NCBI RefSeq assembly: GCF_001724605.1
Contig: NZ_MEEX01000026.1
Span: 19,142-83,141 of the forward strand
DNA length: 64,000 bases
DNA from: Phenylobacterium sp. SCN 70-31
Lineage (GTDB): Bacteria > Pseudomonadota > Alphaproteobacteria > Caulobacterales > Caulobacteraceae
Direction of reading: 5' to 3'
In this document: positions 50,499 to 59,722 of the stretch, piece by piece
Numbering within the stretch: position 1 is the first letter of the stretch
How the letters are laid out: every line of letters begins with the position of its first letter
Notes under the pieces: model-generated
What the model was told of the DNA's origin: nothing
What the model saw: only the letters and a program-made list of their open reading frames with translations
Database searches by the model: none
Program-made: the position numbers and the translations under genes

Positions 50499-51470
50499 AT
50501 GCCCGCCCTGTTGAAGAACCGCTTTGTCTGGATCCTGGCCGCCGTCCTGGTGCTGGGCGGCGGGGGCTTCGTCGTGCTGAACGGCCAGTCCCAGGCGAAG
50601 AAGGCCGCCGCCGCCAAGGCGGCCGCCGAGGTGAAGCCCAGCCCCTACGCCGCCATCGCCAACGGCAAGGCCGACGTGGAGGGCGGGATCATCCAGGTGG
50701 CCGCCCGGCGCGCCGGGGTCATCGCCGAGGTGCTGGTCCAGGAGGGCGACGACGTGACCCGGGGCCAGGTCCTGGCCCGGCTGGAGGACGACGAGCCCAG
50801 GCTGGCCGCCCACCGGGCCTCGGCCGAGGTGCGCCAGGCGCGCGCCTCCCTCGCCCTGCTGCAGGTGCAGCTCTCGGCCGCCCAGCGCGAACAGCGGCGG
50901 CTGGAAGGCCTGGCGCCGTCCAACTTCGTGGCCGCCCAGAAGCTGGACCAGGCCCGCGACGCCGTGCGCGAGGCCGAAGCCCGCATCCTCGCCCAGCAGG
51001 CCGTCGTGGCCACCCAGGAGGCGCGGTTCAGCGAGGCCCGTTACGATCAGGAGCTGTCGATCATCCGCGCCCCCGCCGACGGCCGGATCGTGCGCCGCTA
51101 CGCCAACCCGGGCGCGGGAGCCTCGACGCTGAACGTCTCGAACATGTTCGACCTCGAGCCCCAGGCGGGCCGGATCGTCCGGGCCGAGATCGCCGAAGGG
51201 TCGCTGAGCCACGTGGCGATCGGCCAGGCCGTCCAGATGTCGCCCGAGAGCGATCCGTCGAAGGTCTATTCCGGCAAGGTGCTGCGCCGCGCGGCCGTCT
51301 TCGGCGCCCGCAAGCTCCAGTCCGACGATCCGACGGAACGCACCGACGACCGGGTGGTCGAGGTGGTGGTCGACTCCACCGGCGCGCCCTTCCTGATCGG
51401 CCAGCGCATCCTGGTGAAGTTCCTCCGCCAGCAGCAGGCGCAGGGCCCAGAGGCGACCCCGGAGAGCTGA
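50499..51470 (+). CDS. HlyD-family periplasmic adaptor (membrane fusion) protein
   Basis: 323 residues. N-terminal signal anchor (FVWILAAVLVLGGGGFVVL, about 8-26), a biotinyl-lipoyl-like segment (VAARRAGVIAEVLVQEGDDVTRGQVLARLEDDEPR in parts, about 66-100), a coiled-coil hairpin (about 100-170) rich in Ala/Gln/Arg, and the return lipoyl half IIRAPADGRIVRRYANPGA (about 188). One base separates it from the ATPase stop. It would bridge the inner-membrane pump to an outer-membrane channel. Confidence 0.93.
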   Translation: MPALLKNRFVWILAAVLVLGGGGFVVLNGQSQAKKAAAAKAAAEVKPSPYAAIANGKADVEGGIIQVAARRAGVIAEVLVQEGDDVTRGQVLARLEDDEPRLAAHRASAEVRQARASLALLQVQLSAAQREQRRLEGLAPSNFVAAQKLDQARDAVREAEARILAQQAVVATQEARFSEARYDQELSIIRAPADGRIVRRYANPGAGASTLNVSNMFDLEPQAGRIVRAEIAEGSLSHVAIGQAVQMSPESDPSKVYSGKVLRRAAVFGARKLQSDDPTERTDDRVVEVVVDSTGAPFLIGQRILVKFLRQQQAQGPEATPES

Positions 51471-51570
51471 GCGCCACATCCGCCCTGCTCCTCGTCGGCT
51501 TGACGCCCCGGCGTGTGCGCCGCACAACGCGCGCCGAATTTTGCGACAGGTCCTGAGGAAGGAACACGAC

Positions 51571-52476
51571 ATGGCGGACATCCGCTTCGACGGCAAGGTG
51601 GCGATCGTGACCGGCGCGGGCGGCGGCCTGGGCCGACAGCACGCCCTGGAACTGGCCCGACGCGGCGCCAAGGTGGTCGTCAACGACCTGGGCGGCTCCA
51701 TGGACGGCTCGGGCGGCGGCTCGGATGCGGCCAACAAGGTCGTTGACGAGATCAAGGCCGCCGGCGGCGAAGCCATCGCCAACGGGTCCTCGGTCACCGA
51801 CGACGCCGGCGTGGCCCGGATGGTCAAGGACGCGATGGACGCCTGGGGCCGCATCGACATCCTCGTCGCCAACGCCGGCATCCTGCGCGACAAGACCTTC
51901 GCCAAGATGGAGATCGCGGACTTCTCGGTCGTGGTCGACGTGCACCTGATGGGCACGGTGAAGCCGGCCAAGGCCGTCTGGGAGATCATGCGGGCCCAGA
52001 ACTACGGCCGCATCGTCGTGACCACCTCGTCGTCCGGCCTGTACGGCAACTTCGGCCAGTCGAACTACGGCGCGGCCAAGCTGGGCGTCATCGGCTTCAT
52101 GAACACGCTGAAGCTCGAAGGCCAGAAGAACAACATCCACGTCAACGCCATCAGCCCGGTGGCCGCCACCCGGATGACCGAGAACCTGGGCATGCCCGCC
52201 GAGGTGCTGAACCAGCTCAAGCCCGAGCTCGTGACGCCGGGCGTGGTGTTCCTTTGCTCGGAGGAAGCCCCCACGGGCGCGATCCTCACCGCAGGCGCGG
52301 GCGCCTTCGCCCTGTCGCGGATCGTCGAGACCGAAGGCGTCGCCATCGGCGCCGGCGCGACGGTTGAAGCCGTTCGCGACAACTGGGCCAGGATCGCCGA
52401 TCCGGCGGGTCAGCAGGCCTATCTCAACGGCGGCGAGCAGACCGGCAAGTTCTTCCGCAAGCTGCAGGGCGGCTGA
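51571..52476 (+). CDS. Short-chain dehydrogenase/reductase, hydroxyacyl-CoA dehydrogenase-like
   Basis: 301 residues. NAD(P)-binding TGAGGGLGRQHALELARRGA (about 15), VVVNDLGGSMDGSGGG (about 40), NAGILRDKTF (about 105), catalytic Ser in TTSSSGLYGNFGQSNYGAAKLG (about 150-172, Y-x3-K). The GxVND-x-GG insert and length match the dehydrogenase domain of peroxisomal multifunctional enzyme type 2, which acts on 3-hydroxyacyl-CoA. A strong terminator follows. It is upstream of two MFS genes but separated by that terminator. Confidence 0.93.
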   Translation: MADIRFDGKVAIVTGAGGGLGRQHALELARRGAKVVVNDLGGSMDGSGGGSDAANKVVDEIKAAGGEAIANGSSVTDDAGVARMVKDAMDAWGRIDILVANAGILRDKTFAKMEIADFSVVVDVHLMGTVKPAKAVWEIMRAQNYGRIVVTTSSSGLYGNFGQSNYGAAKLGVIGFMNTLKLEGQKNNIHVNAISPVAATRMTENLGMPAEVLNQLKPELVTPGVVFLCSEEAPTGAILTAGAGAFALSRIVETEGVAIGAGATVEAVRDNWARIADPAGQQAYLNGGEQTGKFFRKLQGG

Positions 52477-52553
52477 TCCGTCCCGCCGATGCGCCGCCGA
52501 CGTCCCGTTCGGCGCAACCGACATCGAGCGCAGAGACATCGAGCGTATTGACG

Positions 52554-52581
52554 GGGGGCCGTGCGGCGACGCACGGCCCCC
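52554..52581 (+). terminator. Strong rho-independent terminator after the SDR gene
   Basis: GGGGGCCGTGCG (52554-52565) and CGCACGGCCCCC (52570-52581) form a perfect 12-base stem with a GCGA loop, followed by TTTC. Confidence 0.85.
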
Positions 52582-52681
52582 TTTCAGAACTGTAATCCGA
52601 ATCCGCTTGCGCGAGGGTTGGTGAACGCGCGTAACCTACGCCGCGCGCCCATGAGAGGCGCCAGCGGAGGAGAAGCGCTCG

Positions 52682-54112
52682 GTGTCGCAAAGTCAGATGA
52701 CGTCCGGGTCCGGACAATTGTCGCTCCCGGCCGTCATGGTCTTCGCCAGCGCCAGTATCCCCATCGCCGCCCTGGTCCTGGCGATCACGGTCCACCTGCC
52801 CCGCTATTTCGCCAGCCACCTGGGCCTGTCGCTGGCCGTGGTGGGCGGCGCCTTCGCCCTGGTGCGCTTCGTCGACATCCCGCTGGACGCCGGCCTGGGC
52901 CTGGCGATGGACCGCACGCGCACCCGATTCGGCCGCTACCGCGTCTGGCTGGCCCTGGGCGCGCCGGTGCTCATGCTGGCGATGTACATGCTCATGATCT
53001 CGCCGGAAGGCGTGGGCCAGGGCTACCTGATCGGCTGGCTGCTGGTGATGTATGTCGGCTATTCCGGCGTCTACCTCTCGCACCTCGCCTGGGCGGGCCG
53101 CCTGGCCCCTACCTACGAACAGCGCAACCGCGTGTTTGGCGCGATTACCGGCCTGGGCGTGATCGGCGCGATGGGCGTGCTGCTGATTCCCGTGGTCATG
53201 ACCGAGTACGTGGGCGCCTCCGACGCCGAGAGCGTGCGGGCGATGATCTGGTTCATCATCGGCTCGACGGCCGTCACGTCCCTGCTGGTCATCTTCGCAT
53301 CGCCGGAGGTGATCTCGAAGGACCACGGCTCCACCTTCGGCCTGAAGGACTACTGGAGCCTGCTGACGCGGCCCAACATCCTGCGCCTGCTGGCGGCGGA
53401 CCTGTTCGTCACCCTGGGGCCGGGCTGGATGGCCTCGATGTACCTGTTCTACTTCACCGACAGCCGCGGCTTCACCATCGCCTCGGCCAACCTGCTGCTG
53501 ATGATCTACATCGCCGCGGGCTTCGCGGGCGCACCGTTCGCCGCCTGGCTGGCCAACCGGCTCAGCAAGCATCGCGCGCTGATGGTGACGACCACCATCT
53601 ATTCGCTGGGCCTGATCACGGTGCCGTTCCTGCCGGCCGGGAACTTCTTCATCTTCGCCCCCGGCATGTTCCTGCTGGGCGCCATGGCGGCGGGCTTCAC
53701 CGTGCTGATCCGCGCCATCACCGCCGACATCGCCGACGAGATCCGGCTGGACAGCGGGCGTGAGTGGATGGGCCTGATGTACGCCATGACCACCGCCACC
53801 TCGAAGCTGGCGACGGCGGGCGCGATCTTCCTGACCTTCAACGTGCTGGCGGCCGTCGGCTACCAGGCGCAGGAGGGCGCAACGAATACGGCGGAAGCGA
53901 TCTTCGGCCTCGAGCTGGCCTACATCCTCGGCCCGATCGTGTTCGTGATGATCGCCGGCGCCTGCTTCTTCGGCTACCGGCTGACCGCCGAGCGCCACGC
54001 CGAGATCCGCCGCCTGCTGGACGAGAAGGACGCTCTGGTCGATCCGGCCGCGGCGATGGAGTCCCTGACCGGCACGGACATCGCCCACCGGGAGCCGCCC
54101 GAGAAGCCCTGA
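52682..54112 (+). CDS. MFS transporter of the glycoside/sugar symporter-like (MFS_2) type, copy 1
   Basis: 476 residues from a GTG with GGAGGAG upstream. About twelve membrane segments. GPH-like markers: FVDIPLDAGLGLAMDRTRTRFGRYRVWLALGAP in parts (about 60-95, the D-x3-D and GRYR-x-W loop), RNRVFGAITGLG, and DIADEIRLDSGREWMGLMYAM after the central loop. The next gene is a clear paralogue, so the pair arose by tandem duplication. Substrate unknown; relatives move sugars or, in some groups, lipids. Confidence 0.92.
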   Translation: MSQSQMTSGSGQLSLPAVMVFASASIPIAALVLAITVHLPRYFASHLGLSLAVVGGAFALVRFVDIPLDAGLGLAMDRTRTRFGRYRVWLALGAPVLMLAMYMLMISPEGVGQGYLIGWLLVMYVGYSGVYLSHLAWAGRLAPTYEQRNRVFGAITGLGVIGAMGVLLIPVVMTEYVGASDAESVRAMIWFIIGSTAVTSLLVIFASPEVISKDHGSTFGLKDYWSLLTRPNILRLLAADLFVTLGPGWMASMYLFYFTDSRGFTIASANLLLMIYIAAGFAGAPFAAWLANRLSKHRALMVTTTIYSLGLITVPFLPAGNFFIFAPGMFLLGAMAAGFTVLIRAITADIADEIRLDSGREWMGLMYAMTTATSKLATAGAIFLTFNVLAAVGYQAQEGATNTAEAIFGLELAYILGPIVFVMIAGACFFGYRLTAERHAEIRRLLDEKDALVDPAAAMESLTGTDIAHREPPEKP

Positions 54113-54168
54113 CGCGAACACACGCGGAGGCCGTCCGTCAGAGGCGGCCCCGCCGGGAGGAAAGCCGC

Positions 54169-55584
54169 TTGAACGCCAGATTCGGACGCGACGCCCGCCT
54201 GCCCCTCGCCATCGCGCTGGCCTTCGCCGCGACCAGTCTGCCGCTCCAGGCCCTGGGCCTGGCGGTCTCGGTCCACCTGCCGGCCTATTTCGCGTCCACG
54301 ATCGGACTCGAACTGGCGGTCGTGGGCGCCGCGTTCGGCCTCGTGCGGATGATCGACGTGCCGATCGAGCCCGTCCTCGGCGTGGCCATGGACCGTACGA
54401 CCACCCGCTGGGGCCGATACCGCTTCTGGACCCTGCTGGGCGCCCCATTCATGATGATCGGGCTCTTCATGCTGCTGCAGGCCGACGCCAGCGTGGGGAT
54501 CGCGGGCCTGGTGGCCTGGCTGCTGGTCATGTACCTCGGCTACTCCGTCCTGCTGCTGTCGCACGCCGCCTGGGCCTCGACCCTCGCCAAGAGCTACGAC
54601 GACCGGGCCCGCCTCTTCGGCGTCATGACCGCGGTCGGCGTGGTCGGCGCGGTGAGCGTGCTGCTCATCCCCATCGTCATGGAGCAGATGGGCCATTCCG
54701 AGCGCGTCAGCGTGCGCGCCATGATCTGGTACCTGATCGCCCTCACGCCGGTCGCCGTGCTGATCGTGGTCTGGTTCACGCCCGAGACGGTGATGCGCGA
54801 GACGCCCGGCGCCCGCTTCCGCCTCCGCGACTACGCCGATCTCGTGCTCGACCGGAACATGTTCCGGATCATCGTCGCCGACCTGGCGCTCGGGATGGGG
54901 CCGGGCTGGATGGCGGCGCTCTACCTCTTCTATTCGCGCGACTACATGGGCTTCACCTCGGGCCAGGCGAACGTCCTGCTGCTGGTCTATATCGTCGCCG
55001 GCATCGTGGGCGCACCCACCCTGGCGTGGCTGGCCACCCGGATCAGCAAGCACCGCACGGTGATCGCCTCGGCCGTGGCCTACTCCCTGTTCGTCCTGAC
55101 CCTGCCCCTGCTGCCGAAGGGCGTGGTGCTGGCCGCCGTGCCCACCATGTTCCTGACCGGCTTCATGGCCAGCGGGTTCAACGTGCTCACGCGCGCCATG
55201 ACCGCCGACGTGGCCGACGAGATGCGGCTCAAGCAGGGGAAGGAGCGCGGCGGCCTGCTCTTCGCGCTCACCACGCTCACCAACAAGATCGCCGCCGGCG
55301 TCGGGATCTGGCTCACGTTCCTGGTGCTCAGCGCGACGGGCTACGATCCCAAGCTGGCATCCGACAACTCGCCCGAGGCGATCCAGTCCCTGATGCTGGT
55401 CTTCCTGGCCGGGCCGCTGGCGTTCGTCGCCCTGGGCGCGATGGTGCTGCTGGGCTACGGCCTGACGCCCGCGCGGGCCGCCGAGACGCGTCGCCAGCTC
55501 GAGGCGCGCGACGCCGCCCTGAACGCCGCCGCAGGCCTGGAGAGCCTGACCGGCGAGGAGAATCCCCCGCCCCGACGCGACTGA
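54169..55584 (+). CDS. MFS transporter of the glycoside/sugar symporter-like (MFS_2) type, copy 2
   Basis: 471 residues starting at TTG 54169, with GGGAGG 8 bases upstream and no nearer ATG or GTG. Its motifs parallel copy 1: MIDVPIEPVLGVAMDRTTTRWGRYRFWTLLG in parts, RARLFGVMTAVG, DVADEMRLKQGKERGGLLFAL, and the shared C-terminal AGLESLTGEE against AAMESLTGTD in copy 1. The two may form a heterodimer or have diverged in substrate. Confidence 0.92.
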   Translation: MNARFGRDARLPLAIALAFAATSLPLQALGLAVSVHLPAYFASTIGLELAVVGAAFGLVRMIDVPIEPVLGVAMDRTTTRWGRYRFWTLLGAPFMMIGLFMLLQADASVGIAGLVAWLLVMYLGYSVLLLSHAAWASTLAKSYDDRARLFGVMTAVGVVGAVSVLLIPIVMEQMGHSERVSVRAMIWYLIALTPVAVLIVVWFTPETVMRETPGARFRLRDYADLVLDRNMFRIIVADLALGMGPGWMAALYLFYSRDYMGFTSGQANVLLLVYIVAGIVGAPTLAWLATRISKHRTVIASAVAYSLFVLTLPLLPKGVVLAAVPTMFLTGFMASGFNVLTRAMTADVADEMRLKQGKERGGLLFALTTLTNKIAAGVGIWLTFLVLSATGYDPKLASDNSPEAIQSLMLVFLAGPLAFVALGAMVLLGYGLTPARAAETRRQLEARDAALNAAAGLESLTGEENPPPRRD

Positions 55585-56237
55585 GAGCGTCTTACCTCCC
55601 CCGCCGAAGCGGCAGGCGATCAGCCCACCGCCTTGGCCAGGTCCAGGAACGCGCGGACGGCAGGGCCGTCCTCGACCGTCGCCACCAGCGGCCGCCCGGC
55701 GTCGCAGGCTTCGCGCAGCGCCAGCTCGATCGGAATCTCGGCCAGCAGGGGAACCCCCAGCCGCCCCGCCTCGGCGCGCGCGCCGCCCGAGCCGAAGATC
55801 GGAACCTTCGCCCCCGAGCTGTCGGCGAACCAGGCCATGTTCTCGACGACGCCCAGGATCGGCGCGCCGGTCTTGTCGAACATGGTGGCGGCGCGGCGGG
55901 CGTCGACCAGAGCGATCTCCTGCGGAGTGGAGACGATGACGACGCCGTCGATCTTCAGCTTCTGGACCAGGGTGAGCTGGATGTCGCCGGTGCCGGGCGG
56001 CAGGTCGATGACCAGCACGTCCAGCGGCTCGCCCTCGGTTCCCCAGTTGGCGTTCATCAGGCTGCGCAGCGCCGAGGACGCCATCGGCCCGCGCCAGATG
56101 TTGGCCGTGCCGGGCTCGACGATGAAGCCGATGGACATGACCTTCACCCCCCAGGCCTCCATGGGGTTCAGGCGCTTGTCGGCGTCGAAGGTGGGTTCGC
56201 CCTCGATCCCGAACATGGTGGGTGCGGAAGGTCCGTA

Positions 56238-56336
56238 GATGTCGGCGTCGAGCAGGCCCACGCGCCGCCCCAGCCGCGCCAGGGCGGCCGCCAGGTTCAC
56301 CGAGACCGTCGACTTGCCCACCCCGCCCTTGCCGCT
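56238..56336. repeat. 99-base direct repeat, copy A (native P-loop position in mrp/apbC)
   Basis: Identical base for base, as far as I can read, to 56605-56703. Encodes SGKGGVGKST through GLLDADI on the minus strand. The two copies start 367 bases apart. Confidence 0.9.
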
Positions 56337-56604
56337 TCCGGCGCACGTGCGGCAGGGGCTGGGCGTCGACCATGGGCTGGAGCCGGGCCTGGGGGTCCTC
56401 GACCACCCGGGCGCGCCCGCCGCCCTGGCCGCCCCCCTGGCCGCCCCCCTGTCCTGCGGCCGGCGGCGCACGGCGCGGCGTGACCTTGAGCTGCGGCGCG
56501 GAAGGCGCCTGGATCTCGGTGGTCAGCACGACCTGGGCGGCCTCGACCCCGTCGGTCTCGGCCAGCACCTCCTCGGCCCGGTCGCGGACCGGGCGGTAGA
56601 GGTC

Positions 56605-56703
56605 GATGTCGGCGTCGAGCAGGCCCACGCGCCGCCCCAGCCGCGCCAGGGCGGCCGCCAGGTTCACCGAGACCGTCGACTTGCCCACCCCGCCCTTGCC
56701 GCT
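56605..56703. repeat. 99-base direct repeat, copy B (inside the DUF59-coding part of mrp/apbC)
   Basis: Exact copy of 56238-56336. It occupies the place where the middle of the DUF59 domain should be coded, so it replaced rather than merely inserted into that part. Bases flanking the two copies differ at once on both sides. Confidence 0.9.
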
Positions 56704-56893
56704 ATGGCGTCCAGGGCCTGGAGGATCGCGGTCCGGTCGGGGACGTCGCTCATGCCGCTTTGTCTTGCCTTGATGGGGTGTGGAACTCATATCCGGCTGA
56801 CCGCGCCGGTTTACAAGCCCGTCAGGGGCTTTATGGAACAGGGTGAAATGGACTGGACAGAGGGTCCCGCTTGAACACCGCGAAAATCGCCTG

Positions 56894-58054
56894 ATGCCCT
56901 GGAACGACAACGCCAACCCCGGCCCATGGGGTTCGCCCTCGGGCGGAGACGACAAGCGGGACCAACCGCGACGACCTTCCGGCGGCGGACCGCGCCGGCC
57001 GGGCGGCCCCGACTTCAACGCCGGCTTCGAGGACATCAGCCGCCGCGTCCGCGATCTGCTGGGCGGCGGTGGCGCTGGCGGCGGCCCGCCGAATCGCCGC
57101 GTGATCGCCATCGGCGCCGGCGTGGTGGTGGCCCTCTGGGCGGCCTCGGGCTTCTACGTCGTGCAGCCGAACGAGCGCGCCGTGGTCCTCACCTTCGGCG
57201 CCTATTCGCGGACCGAGGCGTCGGGCCTGAGGTACCATCTGCCCACGCCCATCGAGCGCGTCGAGAAGGTCCAGGTGACCAGCCTGAAGCGCACCGACGT
57301 GGGCGGCTCGGGTTCCGAGGGAAGCGCCGAGGGCCAGATGCTCACGGGCGACGAACAGATCATCGACATCGACTTCAGCGTCATCTGGCGAGTGGCCGAC
57401 GCCCCCCGCTATCTGTTCGCCACGCGCGAACCCGACGCCGCAGTCAAGGCCGTGGCCGAAAGCGCGATCCGCGAGGTGGTGGGTCGCACCCAGCTCCAGC
57501 CGATCATCTCCACCGGCCGCGGCGAGGTGCAGCAGCAGACCCGCGACCTGATGCAGCGCACGCTGGATTCCTGGGGCGCCGGCATCAGCGTGGTCGAAGT
57601 CCAGATCCGCGCCGCCAACCCCCCGGCCGAAGTGCTCGCCGCGTTCCGCGACGTGCAGAGCGCCGCCCAGGACGCCGAGTCGGCCATCAACGAAGCCAAC
57701 ACCTATCGCAACCGGGTCATCAACGAAGCCAAGGGTGACGCCGCGCGCATCACACAGGCGGCCCAGGCCTATCGCGAACAGGCCGTCCGCGAGGCGGCGG
57801 GTGAAGCTGCGCGGTTCGATCAGATCTACACCGAGTATCGCCGCGCCCCGGGCGTGACCCGCGACCGGCTCTACATCGAGACCATGCAGCGCATCCTGCA
57901 ATCGTCCAACAAGGTGATCGTGGATTCCCAGGGCGCATCGGCGCCGATCATCCTCCCGCCAGACGTCTTCCGGCCGAGGACCCAACCGGCGGCGCCGCAG
58001 CCCCGGGTCGAGGCCGAAGCCGCCGCGCCCGCGCAAGGAAGGGCCGCGCAATGA
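56894..58054 (+). CDS. hflK: HflK, SPFH-domain regulator of FtsH protease
   Basis: 386 residues. Starts MPWNDNANPGPWGSP as in relatives. A Gly-rich N-terminal cytoplasmic part (about 10-65) precedes one membrane helix (VIAIGAGVVVALWAASGFYVV, about 70-90 in parts), then the SPFH domain (VQPNERAVVLTFGAY, YHLPTPIERVEKV, DIDFSVIWRVADAPRYLF) and a long helical region (RAANPPAEVLAAFRDVQSA, NRVINEAKGDAARI). HflK-HflC form a periplasmic-facing cage around FtsH and modulate its proteolysis. It overlaps hflC by 4 bases. Confidence 0.97.
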   Translation: MPWNDNANPGPWGSPSGGDDKRDQPRRPSGGGPRRPGGPDFNAGFEDISRRVRDLLGGGGAGGGPPNRRVIAIGAGVVVALWAASGFYVVQPNERAVVLTFGAYSRTEASGLRYHLPTPIERVEKVQVTSLKRTDVGGSGSEGSAEGQMLTGDEQIIDIDFSVIWRVADAPRYLFATREPDAAVKAVAESAIREVVGRTQLQPIISTGRGEVQQQTRDLMQRTLDSWGAGISVVEVQIRAANPPAEVLAAFRDVQSAAQDAESAINEANTYRNRVINEAKGDAARITQAAQAYREQAVREAAGEAARFDQIYTEYRRAPGVTRDRLYIETMQRILQSSNKVIVDSQGASAPIILPPDVFRPRTQPAAPQPRVEAEAAAPAQGRAAQ

Positions 58055-58947
58055 CCCCCCGCCAGATCGCGATCGGCGTCGTCGCCGCACTCGTCCTCAC
58101 GCTGATCTTCCAAACGTTCTACATCGTAGACCAGCGCGAGCAGGCCATCGTCGTGCGCTTTGGCGACCCAGCCCGTGTGGTGAACTCACCCGCCTCGCCG
58201 GGCGCGGGGCTGAAGCTCAAGGTCCCGTTCATCGAACAAGTCATCAAGCTGGACCGGCGGAACATTGCGCTCGAAGCCCAGCAAGAGGAGATCATCACGT
58301 CTGGCCAGCAGCGTCTGGTCGTGGACGCCTTCCTCCGTTACCGGATCTCGGATCCGCTGCAGTTCTATCGCAGCCTTCGCGACGAGGCGACGGCCGCCGA
58401 CCGGCTGGCCCGCCTGCTCAACTCGTCCCTCCGCCAGGTGTTGGGTTCGGCCAGCCAGACCGACATCGTCTCCGGTCAGCGGACGCAACTCATGCAGAAG
58501 GCCCGAGCCGACATGGCGCAGCGCGCCCAGGCCTCGCGGCTGGGCATCGAGGTCATTGACGTGCGTATCAAGCGGGCCGACCTGCCTGATGAGAACCGCA
58601 CCAACGTTTTGCGCCGCATGCAGACCTCCCGCCAGCAATATGCCGCCGAGACCCGCGCCGAGGGCGAACAGCGCAAGCGCGAGATCATCGCCGAGGCCGA
58701 CCGCGAGGTCTCGGTCACCCTGGCGACCGCGCGCGAGGAGGCTGGCAAGGTGACGGGTGAGGGCGACGCCCAGCGGACCCGGATCTTCGCCAACAGCTTC
58801 GGCAAGGATGCGTCGTTCGCGGCCTTCTTCCGCTCGATGCAGGCCTACGAGCAGAGCTTCGCCGACGGCCAGACCACCATGGTCCTGTCGCCCGACAGCG
58901 CCTTCTTCCGCTACTTCGAGCGCGGGCCGACGGCGGGGTCGCGATAG
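58051..58947 (+). CDS. hflC: HflC, SPFH-domain partner of HflK
   Basis: 298 residues. One N-terminal membrane helix (IAIGVVAALVLTLIFQTFYIV, in part), then the SPFH domain (DQREQAIVVRFGDPARV, KVPFIEQVIKLDRRNIALE, VDAFLRYRISDPLQFYRSL) and helical coil with ALDVRIKRADLP-like IDVRIKRADLPDENRTNVLRR in pieces, ending MVLSPDSAFFRYFE. Its start overlaps the hflK stop (ATGA). Confidence 0.97.
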   Translation: MTPRQIAIGVVAALVLTLIFQTFYIVDQREQAIVVRFGDPARVVNSPASPGAGLKLKVPFIEQVIKLDRRNIALEAQQEEIITSGQQRLVVDAFLRYRISDPLQFYRSLRDEATAADRLARLLNSSLRQVLGSASQTDIVSGQRTQLMQKARADMAQRAQASRLGIEVIDVRIKRADLPDENRTNVLRRMQTSRQQYAAETRAEGEQRKREIIAEADREVSVTLATAREEAGKVTGEGDAQRTRIFANSFGKDASFAAFFRSMQAYEQSFADGQTTMVLSPDSAFFRYFERGPTAGSR

Positions 58948-58981
58948 CGTCGATGTCCCGTCCGCACCGCGGGCGGGGCCG

Positions 58982-59638
58982 TCAGCCCAGCCAGCCCCGC
59001 ACCTCATGCAGGTCGCGGGCGATGCGGACGCAGAGGGTGTGCATCTCCTCGGTCGGGTCCAGCATGTCGGGGACCATCACGGTCATCATGCCGGCCGCGG
59101 CGGCGGCGCGGACGCCGTTGTGGCTGTCCTCCAGCGCCAGGCAGTCGGCCGGGTCCACGCCCAGGGCGTGGGCCGCCTTCAGGAACGGTTCGGGATGCGG
59201 CTTGCCGTTCGTCTGGACGTCGCGGGTGATCAGCGCGTGGAAGCGGTCCACCAGGCTGTGAGGCCCGAGGCTCGCGCGCACGCTCTCCAGGCTGGACGAG
59301 GTGGCGATGGCGCGCGGCATGCCGATGTCGTCCAGGGCGTCCAGGATCTCGGCGGCCCCGGCCTTCAGCGCGATGCCGGCGGCGAGTTCCTCGCGGAAAT
59401 GGCCGCTGACCGCGAGCGACCAGGCGTCCAGGTCGAAGCCCGCGCCGAAGTGCTCCACCAGGATCAGGTCGCTGGCCGCATGCTGGAGGCCCACCATGCG
59501 CTGGAAGGTGGCGAACGGCATCTCGCCGCCGATCAGACCCGCGGCCCGCTGCATGGCGCGGAAGACCACCGTCTCGGTGTCCACGAGCAGGCCGTCCATG
59601 TCGAAGACGACGGCTTTCGGCGGGCGGGGAAGGGCCAT
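58982..59638 (-). CDS. HAD-superfamily phosphatase (beta-phosphoglucomutase/CbbY-like)
   Basis: 218 residues. HAD motif I in VVFDMDGLLVDTETVVF (about 10), motif II in ATSSSLESV (about 113), the motif III Lys in NGKPHPEPFLKAA (about 148) and motif IV in ALEDSHNGVRAAAAAGM (about 170). The cap domain is the helical type I of phosphoglycolate phosphatase/CbbY relatives. Substrate not determinable. Confidence 0.93.
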   Translation of the reverse strand: MALPRPPKAVVFDMDGLLVDTETVVFRAMQRAAGLIGGEMPFATFQRMVGLQHAASDLILVEHFGAGFDLDAWSLAVSGHFREELAAGIALKAGAAEILDALDDIGMPRAIATSSSLESVRASLGPHSLVDRFHALITRDVQTNGKPHPEPFLKAAHALGVDPADCLALEDSHNGVRAAAAAGMMTVMVPDMLDPTEEMHTLCVRIARDLHEVRGWLG

Positions 59639-59722
59639 GCGCCGATCTAGCCGACTCAGGGCCCGAGATGAAGCCGGCCCGGCCCTGCTTTCAGGCTGTC
59701 CCTCAGGCCCTTCCGGACGGGG

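Larger units (their letters stand above)
55620..56753 (-). pseudogene. Mrp/ApbC iron-sulfur carrier ATPase, disrupted by an internal 99-base duplication
   Basis: The 3' two-thirds (to 55620) encodes the intact ATPase core: SGKGGVGKSTVSVNLAAALA, GLLDADIYGPSAPTMFG, LDVLVIDLPPGTGDIQ, VSTPQEIALVDARRAA and the NMAWF region. The 5' part should encode a DUF59/MIP18 domain and Gly/Gln linker. Instead, 18 codons from ATG 56753 (SDVPDRTAILQALDAI) run into an exact second copy of the P-loop segment in another frame. The DUF59 C-terminal half and linker (VLAETDGVEAAQVVLTTE to PLPHVR) follow in that frame, and the frame shifts again before the real P-loop. Three frames are needed to read it. Real lesion or misassembly cannot be told from this sequence. 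Confidence 0.85.

Noticed and set aside
52524..52550. Direct repeat GACATCGAGCG just before the SDR terminator
   Set aside because: Only two 11-base copies 4 bases apart with no other structure; too short to interpret.
56380..56460. Repeated GGC-CCC-rich stretch as a separate repeat element
   Set aside because: It encodes the Gly/Gln linker (GGGQGGGQGGG) of Mrp/ApbC, which is expected in the family.
53974..57111. 1045-codon minus-strand open frame
   Set aside because: It joins one frame of the broken mrp/apbC gene to antisense of the MFS genes and hflK. Only the segment at about 56345-56704 is genuine Mrp coding sequence.
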